This document shows, piece by piece, positions 43,137 to 52,515 of a stretch of DNA of 64,000 nucleotides. Position numbers and translations under genes: made by a program. The DNA comes from Stenotrophomonas oahuensis. GTDB taxonomy: Bacteria > Pseudomonadota > Gammaproteobacteria > Xanthomonadales > Xanthomonadaceae. Location: positions 4,559,840-4,623,839 of the forward strand of contig NZ_CP115541.1 of the NCBI RefSeq assembly GCF_031834595.1, written 5' to 3'. Every line of letters begins with the position of its first letter. The first letter of the stretch is position 1. The notes under the pieces are model-generated. The model ran no database searches. It saw only the letters and a list, made by a program, of their open reading frames with translations, and had not been told where the DNA came from.

Positions 43137-43835
43137 ATGACACGGACGTTAAGCGCCCTCCTCCTCTGCACCCTCACCCTCACCACCATCACCGGCTGCA
43201 AAAAGGTCCAGGAAGAACTGGCCGCCTCACAAAACCCGTTCCCCAAATCCTCGCCCCTGCACGCCCCGGTCGACACCACCACCCGCAAGCTGGTGCGCGA
43301 ACCGGCCTACCTCGAACGCATGAAGGGCCTCAGCCCCGAGCAGGCCCAGGTCATGGGCGCGCAGCTGTCCATGTCCGGCATGGGTCGCCTCGAACTGCCG
43401 GTGCTGGAACGCCGCGCCGAACTGATCGGCCAACTGCTGCACAAGCAATCGGTCGCCGACTGCGCCGCCATGGCCAAGGTCACCACGCCGGCCGAAGCCG
43501 CACGCAGCAGCGAACGCATCATCGAGACGCTGGCCACCCTGCCGCAGCCGGTGATCAATGAATGGTTCGACATCGCCTACCAGGCCACCCTGGCCGAACT
43601 GCAGCAGCGCCCGCTGACCCAGGTCAGCGAAGCACAGGTCAACGAAGCCGCCATCGCACTGGTGCAGTTGGTACCCAGCGATGACGAGCGCCAGCGCCTG
43701 GGCCAAGTGATGAGCACCCTGCACACCGCCAGCGACGCCGACGCCTGCTGGGCGGTGCGCACCATGTACAGCTATCTGCCCAAACTACCCGAACCGCAGC
43801 GCGGACATTTCGCCTGGGCTGCCACGCAGCAGTAA
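43137..43835 (+). CDS. Lipoprotein of unknown function
   Basis: The 232-aa product has a signal with lipobox TITGC (C20) and a following KK, which favours outer-membrane sorting under the usual rule. The rest is helical, with conserved-looking segments LVREPAYLERMKGLSPEQAQVMGAQ and the cysteines in VADCAAMA and DADACWAV, which could form a disulfide. I recognise no domain. An earlier in-frame start at 43095 falls inside the SMAG repeat and is less likely. Confidence 0.7.
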   Translation: MTRTLSALLLCTLTLTTITGCKKVQEELAASQNPFPKSSPLHAPVDTTTRKLVREPAYLERMKGLSPEQAQVMGAQLSMSGMGRLELPVLERRAELIGQLLHKQSVADCAAMAKVTTPAEAARSSERIIETLATLPQPVINEWFDIAYQATLAELQQRPLTQVSEAQVNEAAIALVQLVPSDDERQRLGQVMSTLHTASDADACWAVRTMYSYLPKLPEPQRGHFAWAATQQ

Positions 43836-43839
43836 AAGA

Positions 43840-43866
43840 AAAAGCCGGCGAAAGCCGGCTCTTTCA
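43840..43866. terminator. Bidirectional terminator
   Basis: AGCCGGC and GCCGGCT form a stem around GAAA; T-rich runs follow on the minus strand and CTCTTTC on the plus strand. It serves the two convergent genes. Confidence 0.8.
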
Positions 43867-43898
43867 TTACGCCGGGCGCTGCCGGCAGTCGCGAATCG

Positions 43899-44333
43899 TC
43901 AACGCCGCTCAATCGTGAACTTGCTGCCCGCGACGCCAAGGTCCCAACCCTTGCCAGTGCCCGCCAAAGCCAGCGACACGTCGCCCTTGGTCACCACTTG
44001 GGCACTGCTGGACTTGTCGGCACCCGCGTGTGCTTCCACCGAAGCGTAGGAACCAATCAAGTCATTGACCGAGTACGCACCGCTGAAACGCCCCTTGCCG
44101 TCGGTGATCTTGGATTTACCCACGGTCAGGCCACCACCTTTGACTGTGATCTTCACCGGAATACGCGCACCATTGTCGCAGGTGACGGTGCCGCTGCCCG
44201 ATGCCGTCTTGTAGAACACCGACCAGCCGGACAGGTTGTAGTGCAATTCGCAGTCAATGTTGCCGGCAGCGTAGGCCGCCGGAACCATGGCAAAAGAAGA
44301 CAGCGCGACAAAAGCCAAGGCGTACGTTTTCAT
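43899..44333 (-). CDS. Small secreted protein of unknown function
   Basis: The 144-aa product has a clean signal peptide (cleavage near AAYAAG). The mature part is rich in beta strands and Gly/Ser, with two cysteines (IDCELHY and VTCDNGA) likely to form one disulfide in the periplasm, and a C-terminal strand GWDLGVAGSKFTIERR. I recognise no family. It is a single gene with its own terminator. Confidence 0.7.
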   Translation of the reverse strand: MKTYALAFVALSSFAMVPAAYAAGNIDCELHYNLSGWSVFYKTASGSGTVTCDNGARIPVKITVKGGGLTVGKSKITDGKGRFSGAYSVNDLIGSYASVEAHAGADKSSSAQVVTKGDVSLALAGTGKGWDLGVAGSKFTIERR

Positions 44334-44426
44334 TGCGGTGTGCTCACGCTAAGGGACAATGGCACTGAATCTAGCAGTGTGCGCGTGTTGCCCGAATGAG
44401 CCCACACACCTGCATGTGGGCTGCGT

Positions 44427-45260
44427 TCAGCTGCCTGCCGCGTCACCACCATGAAGGGTGAAGGCATCAGAATCCAGCATGGCCGGGAAGCGCGCCCGAT
44501 GTGCGGCCAGGGCGGCCGCTGAAATGGTGGTCGTCACCACCTGCTCGGTTTCGCGAACCTCCAGCTGCGGCTGGCCGAGGAAATCGATCACCGCGCTGTC
44601 GCCGGCATAGTGCAGCTGATTGCCGTCCACGCCCACCCGGTTCACCGCGGCCACATAGCACAGGTTTTCAATCGCCCGTGCACGCAGCAGGGTGCGCCAC
44701 GGGTAGGCCCGTGCCGACGGCCAGTTGGCGACGAAAATCTGCAGGTCGAAGTCCAGGTCTTCGGCACGCTCCACGTCGTAGCGGTTGCGGCAGAACACCG
44801 GGAAGCGCAGGTCGTAGCAGACCAGCGGATTGATCCGCCAGCCCTTCCACTCCACAGTCAACCGTTCGTTGCCGGCGGCGTAGCGCAGGTGCTCGTCGCC
44901 GTAACGGAACAGATGCCGCTTGTCGTAATGCTGCAGTTCACCGTCCGGCGTGGCCCACAGCAGGCGGTTGTACACGCCCTCGCCCACCCGCAGCTGCACG
45001 CTGCCGGTGACGGCTGCGCCCAGCTTGGCGGCCTGCTCGCGCATCCACGCGACGGTCGGCCCTTCCATGCCTTCGGCGCGGAAGATGGCATCGTTGGAGA
45101 AGCCGCTGGTAAAGGTCTCCGGCAGGATTACCAGATCAGTGTGACCGGCCAGAGGGGCCAGCAGCGCGCCGTAGTGCTCGCGGTTGCCTTGCGGGTCGTG
45201 CCAGCGGGTGTTGCCCTGCACTAGGGTGAGGCGCAGGTCGGGGCGTGTGGGGGCGTTCAT
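44427..45260 (-). CDS. Omega-amidase (nitrilase superfamily, YafV type)
   Basis: This 277-aa carbon-nitrogen hydrolase has the catalytic triad E48 (LPETFTSGF), K114 (YDKRHLF) and C148 (LVCYDLRFP). Members of this group hydrolyse alpha-ketoglutaramate and related amides formed by glutamine transamination. The gene overlaps the aminotransferase before it by one base (TGATG), so the two are probably one unit: the amidase would pull the transamination forward. Confidence 0.88.
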   Translation of the reverse strand: MNAPTRPDLRLTLVQGNTRWHDPQGNREHYGALLAPLAGHTDLVILPETFTSGFSNDAIFRAEGMEGPTVAWMREQAAKLGAAVTGSVQLRVGEGVYNRLLWATPDGELQHYDKRHLFRYGDEHLRYAAGNERLTVEWKGWRINPLVCYDLRFPVFCRNRYDVERAEDLDFDLQIFVANWPSARAYPWRTLLRARAIENLCYVAAVNRVGVDGNQLHYAGDSAVIDFLGQPQLEVRETEQVVTTTISAAALAAHRARFPAMLDSDAFTLHGGDAAGS

Positions 45261-46414
45261 CAGAGCACCTTCAAGCGTTCAATGGCGGCGTCCATGGTCG
45301 CGTCGTTCTTGGCGAAGCACAGGCGGACCAGGCGCTGGCCTTCCGGGGCGGTTTCGTAGAACGGCGACAGCGGAATGGCGGCGACACCCTTTTCAATGGT
45401 CAGCCACTTCACGAATTCGTGGTCCGGCAGGTCGCTGATATCGGAGTAGTCCACCAGTTGGAAGTAGCCGCCCGGCACCGGCAGCGGCTTCAGGCGGGTG
45501 CCCAGCAGCTGTTCGCGGAAGCGGTCGCGCTTGGCCTGGTAGAACGCGCCCAGTTCCAGATGGTGTTCCGGTTCGTCGCGGATCATCGCGGCGAAACCGT
45601 ACTGGGCCGGGCCGAAGCTGGTGAAGGTGTTGTACTGGTGCACCTTGCGGAATTCGGCGCTCAGCAACGGCGGGGCGACGGCATAGCCGATCTTCCAGCC
45701 GGTGCAGTGGTAGGTTTTGCCGAAGCTGGAGATGACGAAGGTACGCTCGCGCAGTTCGGGGTAGCGGAGTGCGGATTCGTGGCGGCGACCGTCGTAGATG
45801 ATGTGTTCGTACACCTCATCGGAAATCAGGTAGATGTTGGTGCCGCGCAGTACATCGCACAGGGCCTGCATGTCCGCTTCGGTGAGCATGGCCCCGGACG
45901 GGTTGTGCGGGGTGTTGACCATCAGCAGGCGGGTGCGCGGGGTGATCGCGGCACGCACGCGGTCCCAATCCACGGCAAAGGTCTGCGGGTCCAGCGGCAC
46001 GTGCACGGCACGGGCACCGGCGAGGTCGATGGCCGGTTCGTAGCAGTCATACGCGGGGTCCAGGACGATGACTTCCTCGCCGGGGCGGACCACGGCGTGG
46101 ATGGCGTTGAAGATGGCCTCGGTGGCCCCGCTGGTGACGGTGATTTCGGTGTCGGGATTCACCTGCGCGCCGTACAGGTCCAGCGACTTCTGGGCGATGG
46201 CCTGGCGCAGCGGGGCCACACCGGTCATTGGCGGGTATTGATTCAGGCCGTCGCGCATGGCCTTCACGGTTTCATCGATGAGCCGCTGCGGCGCAGAGAA
46301 ATCCGGGAAGCCCTGGCCTAGGTTGACGGCCCCGTGCTCGGCGGCCAGCTGGGACATCACGGTGAAGATGGTGGTGCCCACCTTGGGCAGCTTGGTCTGC
46401 GGGTTCATGTACAT
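45260..46414 (-). CDS. Methionine-preferring aminotransferase, YbdL type
   Basis: This 384-aa PLP enzyme of fold type I has the lysine that binds PLP in SSFGKTYHCTGWKIGY, plus VNTPHNPSG and the C-terminal RLCFAKND that includes the substrate-binding Arg. E. coli YbdL acts on methionine, His and aromatics. With the adjacent omega-amidase, glutamine-linked transamination of 4-methylthio-2-oxobutyrate in methionine salvage is a likely task, as known for such pairs elsewhere. The first two ATGs (46414 and 46408) both fit. Confidence 0.88.
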   Translation of the reverse strand: MYMNPQTKLPKVGTTIFTVMSQLAAEHGAVNLGQGFPDFSAPQRLIDETVKAMRDGLNQYPPMTGVAPLRQAIAQKSLDLYGAQVNPDTEITVTSGATEAIFNAIHAVVRPGEEVIVLDPAYDCYEPAIDLAGARAVHVPLDPQTFAVDWDRVRAAITPRTRLLMVNTPHNPSGAMLTEADMQALCDVLRGTNIYLISDEVYEHIIYDGRRHESALRYPELRERTFVISSFGKTYHCTGWKIGYAVAPPLLSAEFRKVHQYNTFTSFGPAQYGFAAMIRDEPEHHLELGAFYQAKRDRFREQLLGTRLKPLPVPGGYFQLVDYSDISDLPDHEFVKWLTIEKGVAAIPLSPFYETAPEGQRLVRLCFAKNDATMDAAIERLKVL

Positions 46415-46520
46415 CCAGAACGTGGGGCAAGAGTCCTAGAAGTGTAAGGGATCGGATACCGGTATCCACGTGGCCATATACGCACATCCAATCTCAAACG
46501 ATCCCGCTACACTGCCCCAC

Positions 46521-47171
46521 ATGCACAACACCCCGAACACCCCGCCGCTGCTGGCTGCGCACGGATTGACCTTCAACCGCAACGATGAACCGGTGTTCGG
46601 GCCGCTGGACCTGCAGGTGGATGCCGGCGAGGCGCTGCTGGTGCAGGGCGGCAACGGGGCCGGCAAGACCACCCTGCTGCGGGTGTTGGCCGGGCTGCTG
46701 CCACCGGCGTCCGGGCAGATCCAGATCGACGGCAAGCCGGCGGGCCGGCGTGAACGCGCCCAGTTTGTGTCCTACCTGAGCCACCTGCCCGCCCTGAAGG
46801 GCGACCTGGACACGCTGGAGAACCTGAATTTCCTGTGCGGCCTGCATGGCCGCCGGGCCCGCCAGATGCCGGGCAATGCCCTGGCCATCGTGGGTCTGGC
46901 CGGTTACGAGGACACCCTGGTGCGACAGCTCTCGGCTGGCCAGAAGCGACGGTTGGCGCTGGCCCGGATCTGGCTGTCGCCGGCACCGCTGTGGCTGCTG
47001 GACGAGCCCTACGCCAATCTCGACCTGGACGGGATCAATCTGGTGAACCGGATGATTTCGGCGCATCTGCGGGCGGGCGGCGCTGCGCTGGTTACCACGC
47101 ATGGAGCGTATGCCGCGCCGCCGGTGCGGACGCGGCTGATTGAATTGTCCAACCACGGGGCCACCGCATGA
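46521..47171 (+). CDS. ccmA: Heme exporter ATPase CcmA
   Basis: This 216-aa ATPase drives the CcmABCD complex that loads heme on CcmE. Walker A is [12 protein letters not shown], the signature is [13 protein letters not shown], and Walker B is [12 protein letters not shown]. The ATG was chosen for the normal length of CcmA. It is the first gene of the ccm operon; ccmB starts inside its stop (ATGA). Confidence 0.95.
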   Translation: MHNTPNTPPLLAAHGLTFNRNDEPVFGPLDLQVDAGEALLVQGGNGAGKTTLLRVLAGLLPPASGQIQIDGKPAGRRERAQFVSYLSHLPALKGDLDTLENLNFLCGLHGRRARQMPGNALAIVGLAGYEDTLVRQLSAGQKRRLALARIWLSPAPLWLLDEPYANLDLDGINLVNRMISAHLRAGGAALVTTHGAYAAPPVRTRLIELSNHGATA

Positions 47172-47863
47172 TCGCCCCCGGTACCGAACCCGGCCTGTGG
47201 CAGACCGCCCGGGCGCTGATCACCCGCGACCTGCGCCTGCTGTGGCGGCGGCGTGGTGATGCGCTGCAGCCAGTGCTGTTCGCGCTGCTGGTGGTGGTGC
47301 TGTTCGCCCTCGCCCTGGGCCGCGACCCGGACACCATGGCTCGCGTGGCCTCGGCGGTGCTGTGGCTGGCGGTGCTGCTGGCCGGGCAGCTCGCGCTGGA
47401 CTCGCTGTTCCGCAGCGATGCCGAGGACGGCTCGCTGGAACAATGGCTGCTGGCCCCGGTGCCACTGGCCTGGCTGGTGCTGGTGCGGGTGCTGGTGCAC
47501 TGGGCCACCACCGCCCTGCCCTTGATCGTGGTCAGCCCGCTGCTGGCGGAAATGCTGCATCTGCCACATGACCAATTGCCGCTGTTGCTGGCATCGTTGC
47601 TGCTGGGCACCCCGCTGCTGAGCCTGATTGGCGGCGTGGTGGCCGCGCTGACGGTCAGCATTCGCCGCTCTGGTATTCTCGTGGCGTTGCTGGCGCTGCC
47701 GCTGTATGTGCCGGTGCTGGTGTTTGGTGCGGGGGCGGTTTCTGCTGCCGCACGTGGTCAGGATCCGGTGGGGGCGTTGCTGCTGCTGGGGGCCGGGCTG
47801 GTGGTGGCGCTGGTGCTGGCCCCGTTGGCAACGGCCGCTGCGATACGGATATCGTTGAGTTGA
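47168..47863 (+). CDS. ccmB: Heme exporter permease CcmB
   Basis: This 231-aa inner-membrane protein has six hydrophobic segments and the CcmB layout ([21 protein letters not shown] at the N-terminus, [23 protein letters not shown] near residues 160-180). With CcmA it forms the ABC part of the heme-loading machine. Confidence 0.94.
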   Translation: MIAPGTEPGLWQTARALITRDLRLLWRRRGDALQPVLFALLVVVLFALALGRDPDTMARVASAVLWLAVLLAGQLALDSLFRSDAEDGSLEQWLLAPVPLAWLVLVRVLVHWATTALPLIVVSPLLAEMLHLPHDQLPLLLASLLLGTPLLSLIGGVVAALTVSIRRSGILVALLALPLYVPVLVFGAGAVSAAARGQDPVGALLLLGAGLVVALVLAPLATAAAIRISLS

Positions 47864-47889
47864 AGTGGCATGTGTTACCCGTTCACCGC

Positions 47890-47912
47890 AGACGCGCATG
47901 GCGCGTCCCTAC
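47890..47912 (-). repeat. SMAG repeat inside the ccm operon
   Basis: Core AGACGCGCATGGCGCGTC with its GTAG head on the minus strand, in the 92-base gap between ccmB and ccmC. Confidence 0.75.
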
Positions 47913-47955
47913 GATCAGCCGTTGTACCGCCCATCGTTGAGATAGCTTCCGCTGC

Positions 47956-48723
47956 ATGAACTCTTTGACCCGCTGGTTCCACCAATTCGGTTCGCCGCCC
48001 ACCTTCGACCGCTTCGCTGCGCGCTGGTCTCGCCTGTTCTATGTGGCAGCGGTGCCGGTGCTGCTTATCGGGCTGTACCAGGGGTTGTTCGTGGTGCCGG
48101 CCGAAGCCAAGCAGCTGGACGCCTTCCGCATCATCTACATCCACGTGCCCAGCGCCTGGATGAGCCTGTTCGTGTTCGCGCTGATGGCGTTCTATGCCGC
48201 CATCGCGCTGATCTGGCGGATCAAGATCTGCGAGATCCTGGCCATGGCCTGCGCGCCGATGGGCGCGGGCTTCACCCTGATCACCCTGCTGACCGGCAGC
48301 ATCTGGGGCAAAGGCACCTGGGGCACCTGGTGGGACTGGGACCCGCGCATGACCAGCGAACTGGTGCTGCTGTTCCTGTACCTGGGCGTGATTGGCCTGT
48401 ACCACGCCATTGAAGACCGCCGCAGCGCCGCGCGTGCAGCCGGCCTGCTGGCGATTGTGGGCGTGAGCCTGCTGCCGGTGATCCGCTATTCGGTGGACTG
48501 GTGGGGCGGCCTGCACCAGCGACAGTCGATCAACGTGTTCGGCGACAACGCGGTGCGCGACCAGCTGATCGGGCCGCTGTGGTGGATGGTGGTGGCGACC
48601 AAGCTGTGGTTTGCCGGTTCGCTGCTGGCCAAGGCCCGCGCCGACAATCTTTCACGTGAGGCCGGTAAGGCCTGGGTGGCTGAGCGTTTCGGCGGCGTAC
48701 CCGCCGGGGAGTCCACGCCGTGA
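47956..48723 (+). CDS. ccmC: Heme-handling protein CcmC
   Basis: This 255-aa integral membrane protein has six helices and the tryptophan-rich WWD signature (KGTWGTWWDWDPRMTSELVL) that binds heme. Histidines flanking it (IIYIHVPSAW and the later VGLYHAIED-type loop) are the axial ligands. It presents heme to CcmE. Confidence 0.95.
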   Translation: MNSLTRWFHQFGSPPTFDRFAARWSRLFYVAAVPVLLIGLYQGLFVVPAEAKQLDAFRIIYIHVPSAWMSLFVFALMAFYAAIALIWRIKICEILAMACAPMGAGFTLITLLTGSIWGKGTWGTWWDWDPRMTSELVLLFLYLGVIGLYHAIEDRRSAARAAGLLAIVGVSLLPVIRYSVDWWGGLHQRQSINVFGDNAVRDQLIGPLWWMVVATKLWFAGSLLAKARADNLSREAGKAWVAERFGGVPAGESTP

Positions 48724-48905
48724 CCCACGTCCCCTTCCTGATCGCTGCATTCTCCATTTTCATTCTGGTGCTGGCCGCCGATGCGCTGGGGTCCTGGCTG
48801 CGCCTGCGCAGCGCCAAGCGCCAGGCCCTGCGCCGCCAGGAACGCTTGCGCGCGCGCGATAAATCGCCTGCCGCCGCCCCGCTCAGCACGGAGCTGAGCC
48901 GATGA
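48720..48905 (+). CDS. ccmD: Heme exporter subunit CcmD
   Basis: This 61-aa single-helix membrane protein ([18 protein letters not shown] then a basic [18 protein letters not shown] tail) is required for release of holo-CcmE. The GTG start overlaps the ccmC stop (GTGA). Confidence 0.88.
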   Translation: MTHVPFLIAAFSIFILVLAADALGSWLRLRSAKRQALRRQERLRARDKSPAAAPLSTELSR

Positions 48906-49363
48906 CCCCGGTACAGCGTCGCCGCCTGATGTGGGTGCTGATTGTGCTGTTGGCGGGCGGCCTGGCCACCACGCTGGTGGCGTTCGCGCTGCAGCGGAAC
49001 ATCGCCTATCTGTACACGCCGGCGGAAGTGCTGCGCGGCGACGCCGGCAACCAGGAACGCTTCCGCCTCGGCGGCATGGTGGTGAAAGGCTCGTTCCAAC
49101 GCGCGGAAGGCGCGCTGGAAGCGCACTTCGTGGTCACCGATGGCGACGCCACCCTGCCGGTGAGCACCTCGCGCATTCTGCCGGACATGTTTGCCGAAGG
49201 CACCGCCGTGGTCGCCAGCGGCCGCCTGGAAAATGGCCGCTTCATCGCCGATGAAGTGCTGGCCAAGCACGACGAAAACTACGTGCCCAAGGAAGTCGCC
49301 GACAAGATGGGCGCAGCACACACCAAGCACGACGTGCCGGTGCCGGCCGTGGAGGCACGCTGA
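48902..49363 (+). CDS. ccmE: Heme chaperone CcmE
   Basis: This 153-aa periplasmic OB-fold protein has an N-terminal membrane anchor (about residues 10-30). The heme is bound covalently to H123 in AKHDENYVP. It receives heme from CcmABCD and gives it to the CcmFH ligase. Its start overlaps ccmD (ATGA), and ccmF begins directly after its stop. Confidence 0.95.
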   Translation: MTPVQRRRLMWVLIVLLAGGLATTLVAFALQRNIAYLYTPAEVLRGDAGNQERFRLGGMVVKGSFQRAEGALEAHFVVTDGDATLPVSTSRILPDMFAEGTAVVASGRLENGRFIADEVLAKHDENYVPKEVADKMGAAHTKHDVPVPAVEAR

Positions 49364-51295
49364 GTGCTGCCTGAGCTGGGGCAGATTTTGCTGGGGTGTG
49401 CGCTGCTGGCCGCGTTGCTGCAGGCGGTGTTGCCGCTGCTGGGCGCACAACGCCAGCGTGCCGAATGGATGGCCATCGCCCGCCCCGCCGCGTACGCACA
49501 GCTGGTGCTGATCGCCGGCGCGTTCGCCGTGCTGACCGCCGCCTTCGTGCAGCAGGATTTCTCGGTGCGCTACGTGGCCGAGAATTCCAACACGCTGCTG
49601 CCGCTGGCCTACCGCTATTCCGCCGTGTGGGGCGCGCACGAAGGCTCATTGCTGCTGTGGGTGCTGGTGCTGGCACTGTGGGGCGGGGCGGTGGCGCTGG
49701 GCTCGAAGCAATTGCCCGACACTGTGCGCGCACGCGTGCTGGGGGTGATGGGCATCATCAGCGTGGGCTTCATCGCCTTCCTGTTCTTCACCTCCAATCC
49801 GTTCACCCGCCTGCTGCCCGCGCCGCTGGAGGGCCGCGACCTCAACCCGCTGCTGCAGGACCCCGGGCTGATCATCCACCCGCCGATGCTGTACATCGGC
49901 TACGTAGGCTTTGCAGTGCCGTTCGCGTTCGCCATTGCCGCGCTGCTGGACGGCCGCGTGGATGCACGCTGGCTGCGCTGGACCCGGCCATGGACCAACA
50001 TTGCCTGGGGCTTTCTCACCCTGGGCATCGCGCTGGGCAGCTGGTGGGCGTATTACGAGCTGGGCTGGGGCGGCTGGTGGTTCTGGGACCCGGTGGAAAA
50101 TGCCAGCTTCATGCCATGGCTGGCCGGCGCGGCGCTGATCCATTCGCAGGCGGTTACGGAAAAGCGCGGCAGCTTTGCCAGCTGGACCCTGCTGCTGGCG
50201 ATTGCCGCGTTCGCGCTTTCCTTGCTGGGTGCGTTCCTGGTGCGTTCGGGCGTGCTGACCAGCGTGCATTCGTTCGCCGCCGATCCCGCCCGCGGTGCCT
50301 TCATCCTGGTGTTCCTGGCGCTGGTGGTCGGCGCGGCACTGCTGCTGTACGCACTGCGCGCTGGCGGCCTGAATGCCGACGACCCGCGCAAGGGCTTCAT
50401 GCCAACCTCGCGCGAGACCCTGCTGCTTGCCAACAACCTGCTGCTGGCAACCGCCTGCGCCATGGTGCTGCTGGGCACGCTGTATCCGCTGCTGGCCGAT
50501 GCACTGGGGCTGGGCAAGGTGAGCGTGGGGCCGCCCTACTTCGGCACCCTGTTCCTGCTGCTGATGGCTCCGCTGGTGCTGCTGCTGCCGTTCGGCCCGC
50601 TGGTGAACTGGCAGCGCGACCAGGCATCAAAGCGGCTCGCCCTGCTGGCTCCGTGGGCGGTGTTCGCATTGGTGCTCGGCGTGGTGGCGTGGTTCATGGC
50701 TCCACAGGGCAAGCTGAAAACCGCTGCCGGTGTTGCCGCCGCCGCGTGGGTCACCTTCGGTACCGCCCGCTTCGTCTGGCAGCGCCTGCGGGGCAATGGC
50801 CGTTTCAACGCGGAAATGATCGGCATGCTGCTGGCCCATTTCGGCGTGGCGGTGTTCCTGGTCGGCGCGTTGCTGGTGGAAGCGCTGAATGTGCAGCGCG
50901 AGATCGCACTGGCCCCGGGCCAGCAGATCGAGATCGGCCGCTACGCGTTCCAGTTCGAAGGTGTGGACCACCAGCAGGGGCCCAACTACGTGGCTGATCG
51001 CGGGCATGTGCGCGTATTCGCCAGTGACCGTGAAATCGCCCTGCTGCACCCGGAAAAACGCGCCTATGCCAGCGGTGGCCAGGTAATGACCGAAGCCGGC
51101 ATCCATGCACGGGTAAATGGCGACGTCTACGTGGCATTGGGCGAGCCGCTGGGCAACAATGCCTGGGCGCTGCGCGTGCATATCAAGCCGTTTGTCCGCT
51201 GGATCTGGCTGGGTGCGCTGCTGATGGCGCTGGGCGGGTTTGTCACCGCCGCTGACCGCCGCTTCCGCCGTATCAAGGAATTACCGAATGTCTGA
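49364..51295 (+). CDS. ccmF: Heme lyase subunit CcmF
   Basis: This 643-aa membrane protein has about 14 helices. The WWD domain GWGGWWFWDPVENASFMPWL is at about residues 230-250, with the usual histidines around it. It attaches heme from CcmE to the CXXCH motif of apocytochromes c. The start is a GTG immediately after the ccmE stop. Confidence 0.95.
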   Translation: MLPELGQILLGCALLAALLQAVLPLLGAQRQRAEWMAIARPAAYAQLVLIAGAFAVLTAAFVQQDFSVRYVAENSNTLLPLAYRYSAVWGAHEGSLLLWVLVLALWGGAVALGSKQLPDTVRARVLGVMGIISVGFIAFLFFTSNPFTRLLPAPLEGRDLNPLLQDPGLIIHPPMLYIGYVGFAVPFAFAIAALLDGRVDARWLRWTRPWTNIAWGFLTLGIALGSWWAYYELGWGGWWFWDPVENASFMPWLAGAALIHSQAVTEKRGSFASWTLLLAIAAFALSLLGAFLVRSGVLTSVHSFAADPARGAFILVFLALVVGAALLLYALRAGGLNADDPRKGFMPTSRETLLLANNLLLATACAMVLLGTLYPLLADALGLGKVSVGPPYFGTLFLLLMAPLVLLLPFGPLVNWQRDQASKRLALLAPWAVFALVLGVVAWFMAPQGKLKTAAGVAAAAWVTFGTARFVWQRLRGNGRFNAEMIGMLLAHFGVAVFLVGALLVEALNVQREIALAPGQQIEIGRYAFQFEGVDHQQGPNYVADRGHVRVFASDREIALLHPEKRAYASGGQVMTEAGIHARVNGDVYVALGEPLGNNAWALRVHIKPFVRWIWLGALLMALGGFVTAADRRFRRIKELPNV

Positions 51296-51887
51296 GCCCC
51301 GCCCCATTCCACCCGTTGCCATCGTCATCGGCGTGCTGTTCTTCTTCGGGCTGCTCGGGCTGATGATCTACGGGGTGATGAAATCCGGCGCGCCGGACCG
51401 CGACATCCTGCCGTCGGCGCTGATCAACAAGCCCGCGCCGGCGTTTGCGCTGCCGATCCTGCACGACCCGCAGACCACCGTGCGCAGTGAAGAACTGCGT
51501 GGCGCGCCCTACGTGCTGAACGTGTGGGGCAGCTGGTGCGCGGCCTGCCGCGAAGAGCACCCGGTGCTGACCGCGTTTGCCGAAACCAAGCGCGTGCGCG
51601 TGATCGGCTACAACTGGAAGGATGAGCCGGCCGACGCGCTGCGCTGGCTGGAGACGCTGGGCAACCCGTTCGTGCTGGTGCTGGCCGATATGGAAGGCCG
51701 CACCGCGATTGACTGGGGCGTGACCGCTGCACCGGAAACCTTCCTGGTGGATGCCAGTGGCGTGGTGCGGTGGAAGTACAGCGGCGCGCTCACCCAGCGC
51801 GTGATTGATACCCAGCTGCTGCCGGAACTGGACAAACTGGACCGTGCCCATGCGCAACCTGTTGCTACGCCGCCGCCGGCCGAGTGA
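51288..51887 (+). CDS. dsbE: Thiol-disulfide oxidoreductase CcmG/DsbE
   Basis: This 199-aa membrane-anchored thioredoxin-like protein keeps apocytochrome cysteines reduced. The anchor is at about residues 9-30, and the active site is WCAAC (C84, C87) followed by the conserved acidic REEHPVL. The ATG overlaps the ccmF end by eight bases, with AAGGAA in front. Another C-terminal motif, TAAPETFLVD, contains the cis-proline region. Confidence 0.95.
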   Translation: MSEPRPIPPVAIVIGVLFFFGLLGLMIYGVMKSGAPDRDILPSALINKPAPAFALPILHDPQTTVRSEELRGAPYVLNVWGSWCAACREEHPVLTAFAETKRVRVIGYNWKDEPADALRWLETLGNPFVLVLADMEGRTAIDWGVTAAPETFLVDASGVVRWKYSGALTQRVIDTQLLPELDKLDRAHAQPVATPPPAE

Positions 51888-52515
51888 AGCCCGCGCGGGT
51901 GCCTGCCGCACGACCAACGGTCGTGCGCTACCGGCATGGTGGCTTGGGATTGCCTGCCGCACGACCAACGGTCGTGCGCTACCGGTTTGGTGGCTTGGGA
52001 TTGCCTGCCGCACGACCAACGGTCGTGCGCTACCGGAATCTTGCCGGACCGTGGTAGCGCACGACCGTTGGTCGTGCGGCGCGATCTTGCTGGCGATGCT
52101 CCTCGCGCTGCTGATGCCACTGCTGGCATCCGCGCAGGCGGTCAGCGACCCCACTCCGTTGCAGTACCGCGATGCGGCTGAAGAAGCGCGCTTCCATGCA
52201 TTGGCCGCCGAACTGCGCTGCGTGCAGTGCCAGAACCAATCCCTGGCCGATTCCAACGCCCAGATCGCGCATGACTTGCGCCGTGAAGTGCTCACCCTGA
52301 TGCAGCAGGGCAACAGCGATGCGCAGATCAAGCAGTTCCTGGTCGAGCGCTACGGCGAGTTCGTGCTGTATCGCCCGGCCATGGATGCCCGCAACAGCCT
52401 GCTCTGGTTCGGCCCGCTGGGCGTGCTGCTGATCGGGGCCGGCACCGTGTTCTGGGTGGTGCGGCGACGCAGCCGCACGGTACAACCGATGGATGAAAGC
52501 GAGGAACGCTGGTGA
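51850..52515 (+). CDS. ccmH: Cytochrome c biogenesis protein CcmH with repeat-expanded N-terminus
   Basis: This 221-aa product is about 70 residues longer than usual CcmH. The functional part begins at the membrane signal AILLAMLLALLMPLLASAQA and has the redox motif LRCVQC (C124, C127) and QNQSLADSNAQIAHDLR, then one C-terminal helix. Residues about 18-77 are encoded by an in-frame SMAG tandem array (three RTTNGRALP units). If translation starts at ATG 51850 (MRNLLLRRRR, positive n-region), the array lies between that n-region and the hydrophobic core. Alternative starts are GTG 52051 and ATG 52096, after most of the array. Confidence 0.8.
   Translation: MRNLLLRRRRPSEARAGACRTTNGRALPAWWLGIACRTTNGRALPVWWLGIACRTTNGRALPESCRTVVAHDRWSCGAILLAMLLALLMPLLASAQAVSDPTPLQYRDAAEEARFHALAAELRCVQCQNQSLADSNAQIAHDLRREVLTLMQQGNSDAQIKQFLVERYGEFVLYRPAMDARNSLLWFGPLGVLLIGAGTVFWVVRRRSRTVQPMDESEERW
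51900..52080. repeat. SMAG tandem array (51-bp unit) within the ccmH N-terminus
   Basis: Units at 51900-51950 and 51951-52001 are nearly identical, and a third, partial copy begins at 52002. Each carries the SMAG core GCACGACCAACGGTCGTGC. A fourth palindrome in opposite orientation lies at about 52054-52079. Because 51 is a multiple of three, the frame stays open through the array. Confidence 0.85.

Noticed and set aside
51900..52080. Regular repeats near ccmH as a CRISPR array
   Set aside because: The units abut each other, the whole unit is repeated, and it contains a SMAG palindrome; it is a tandem duplication.
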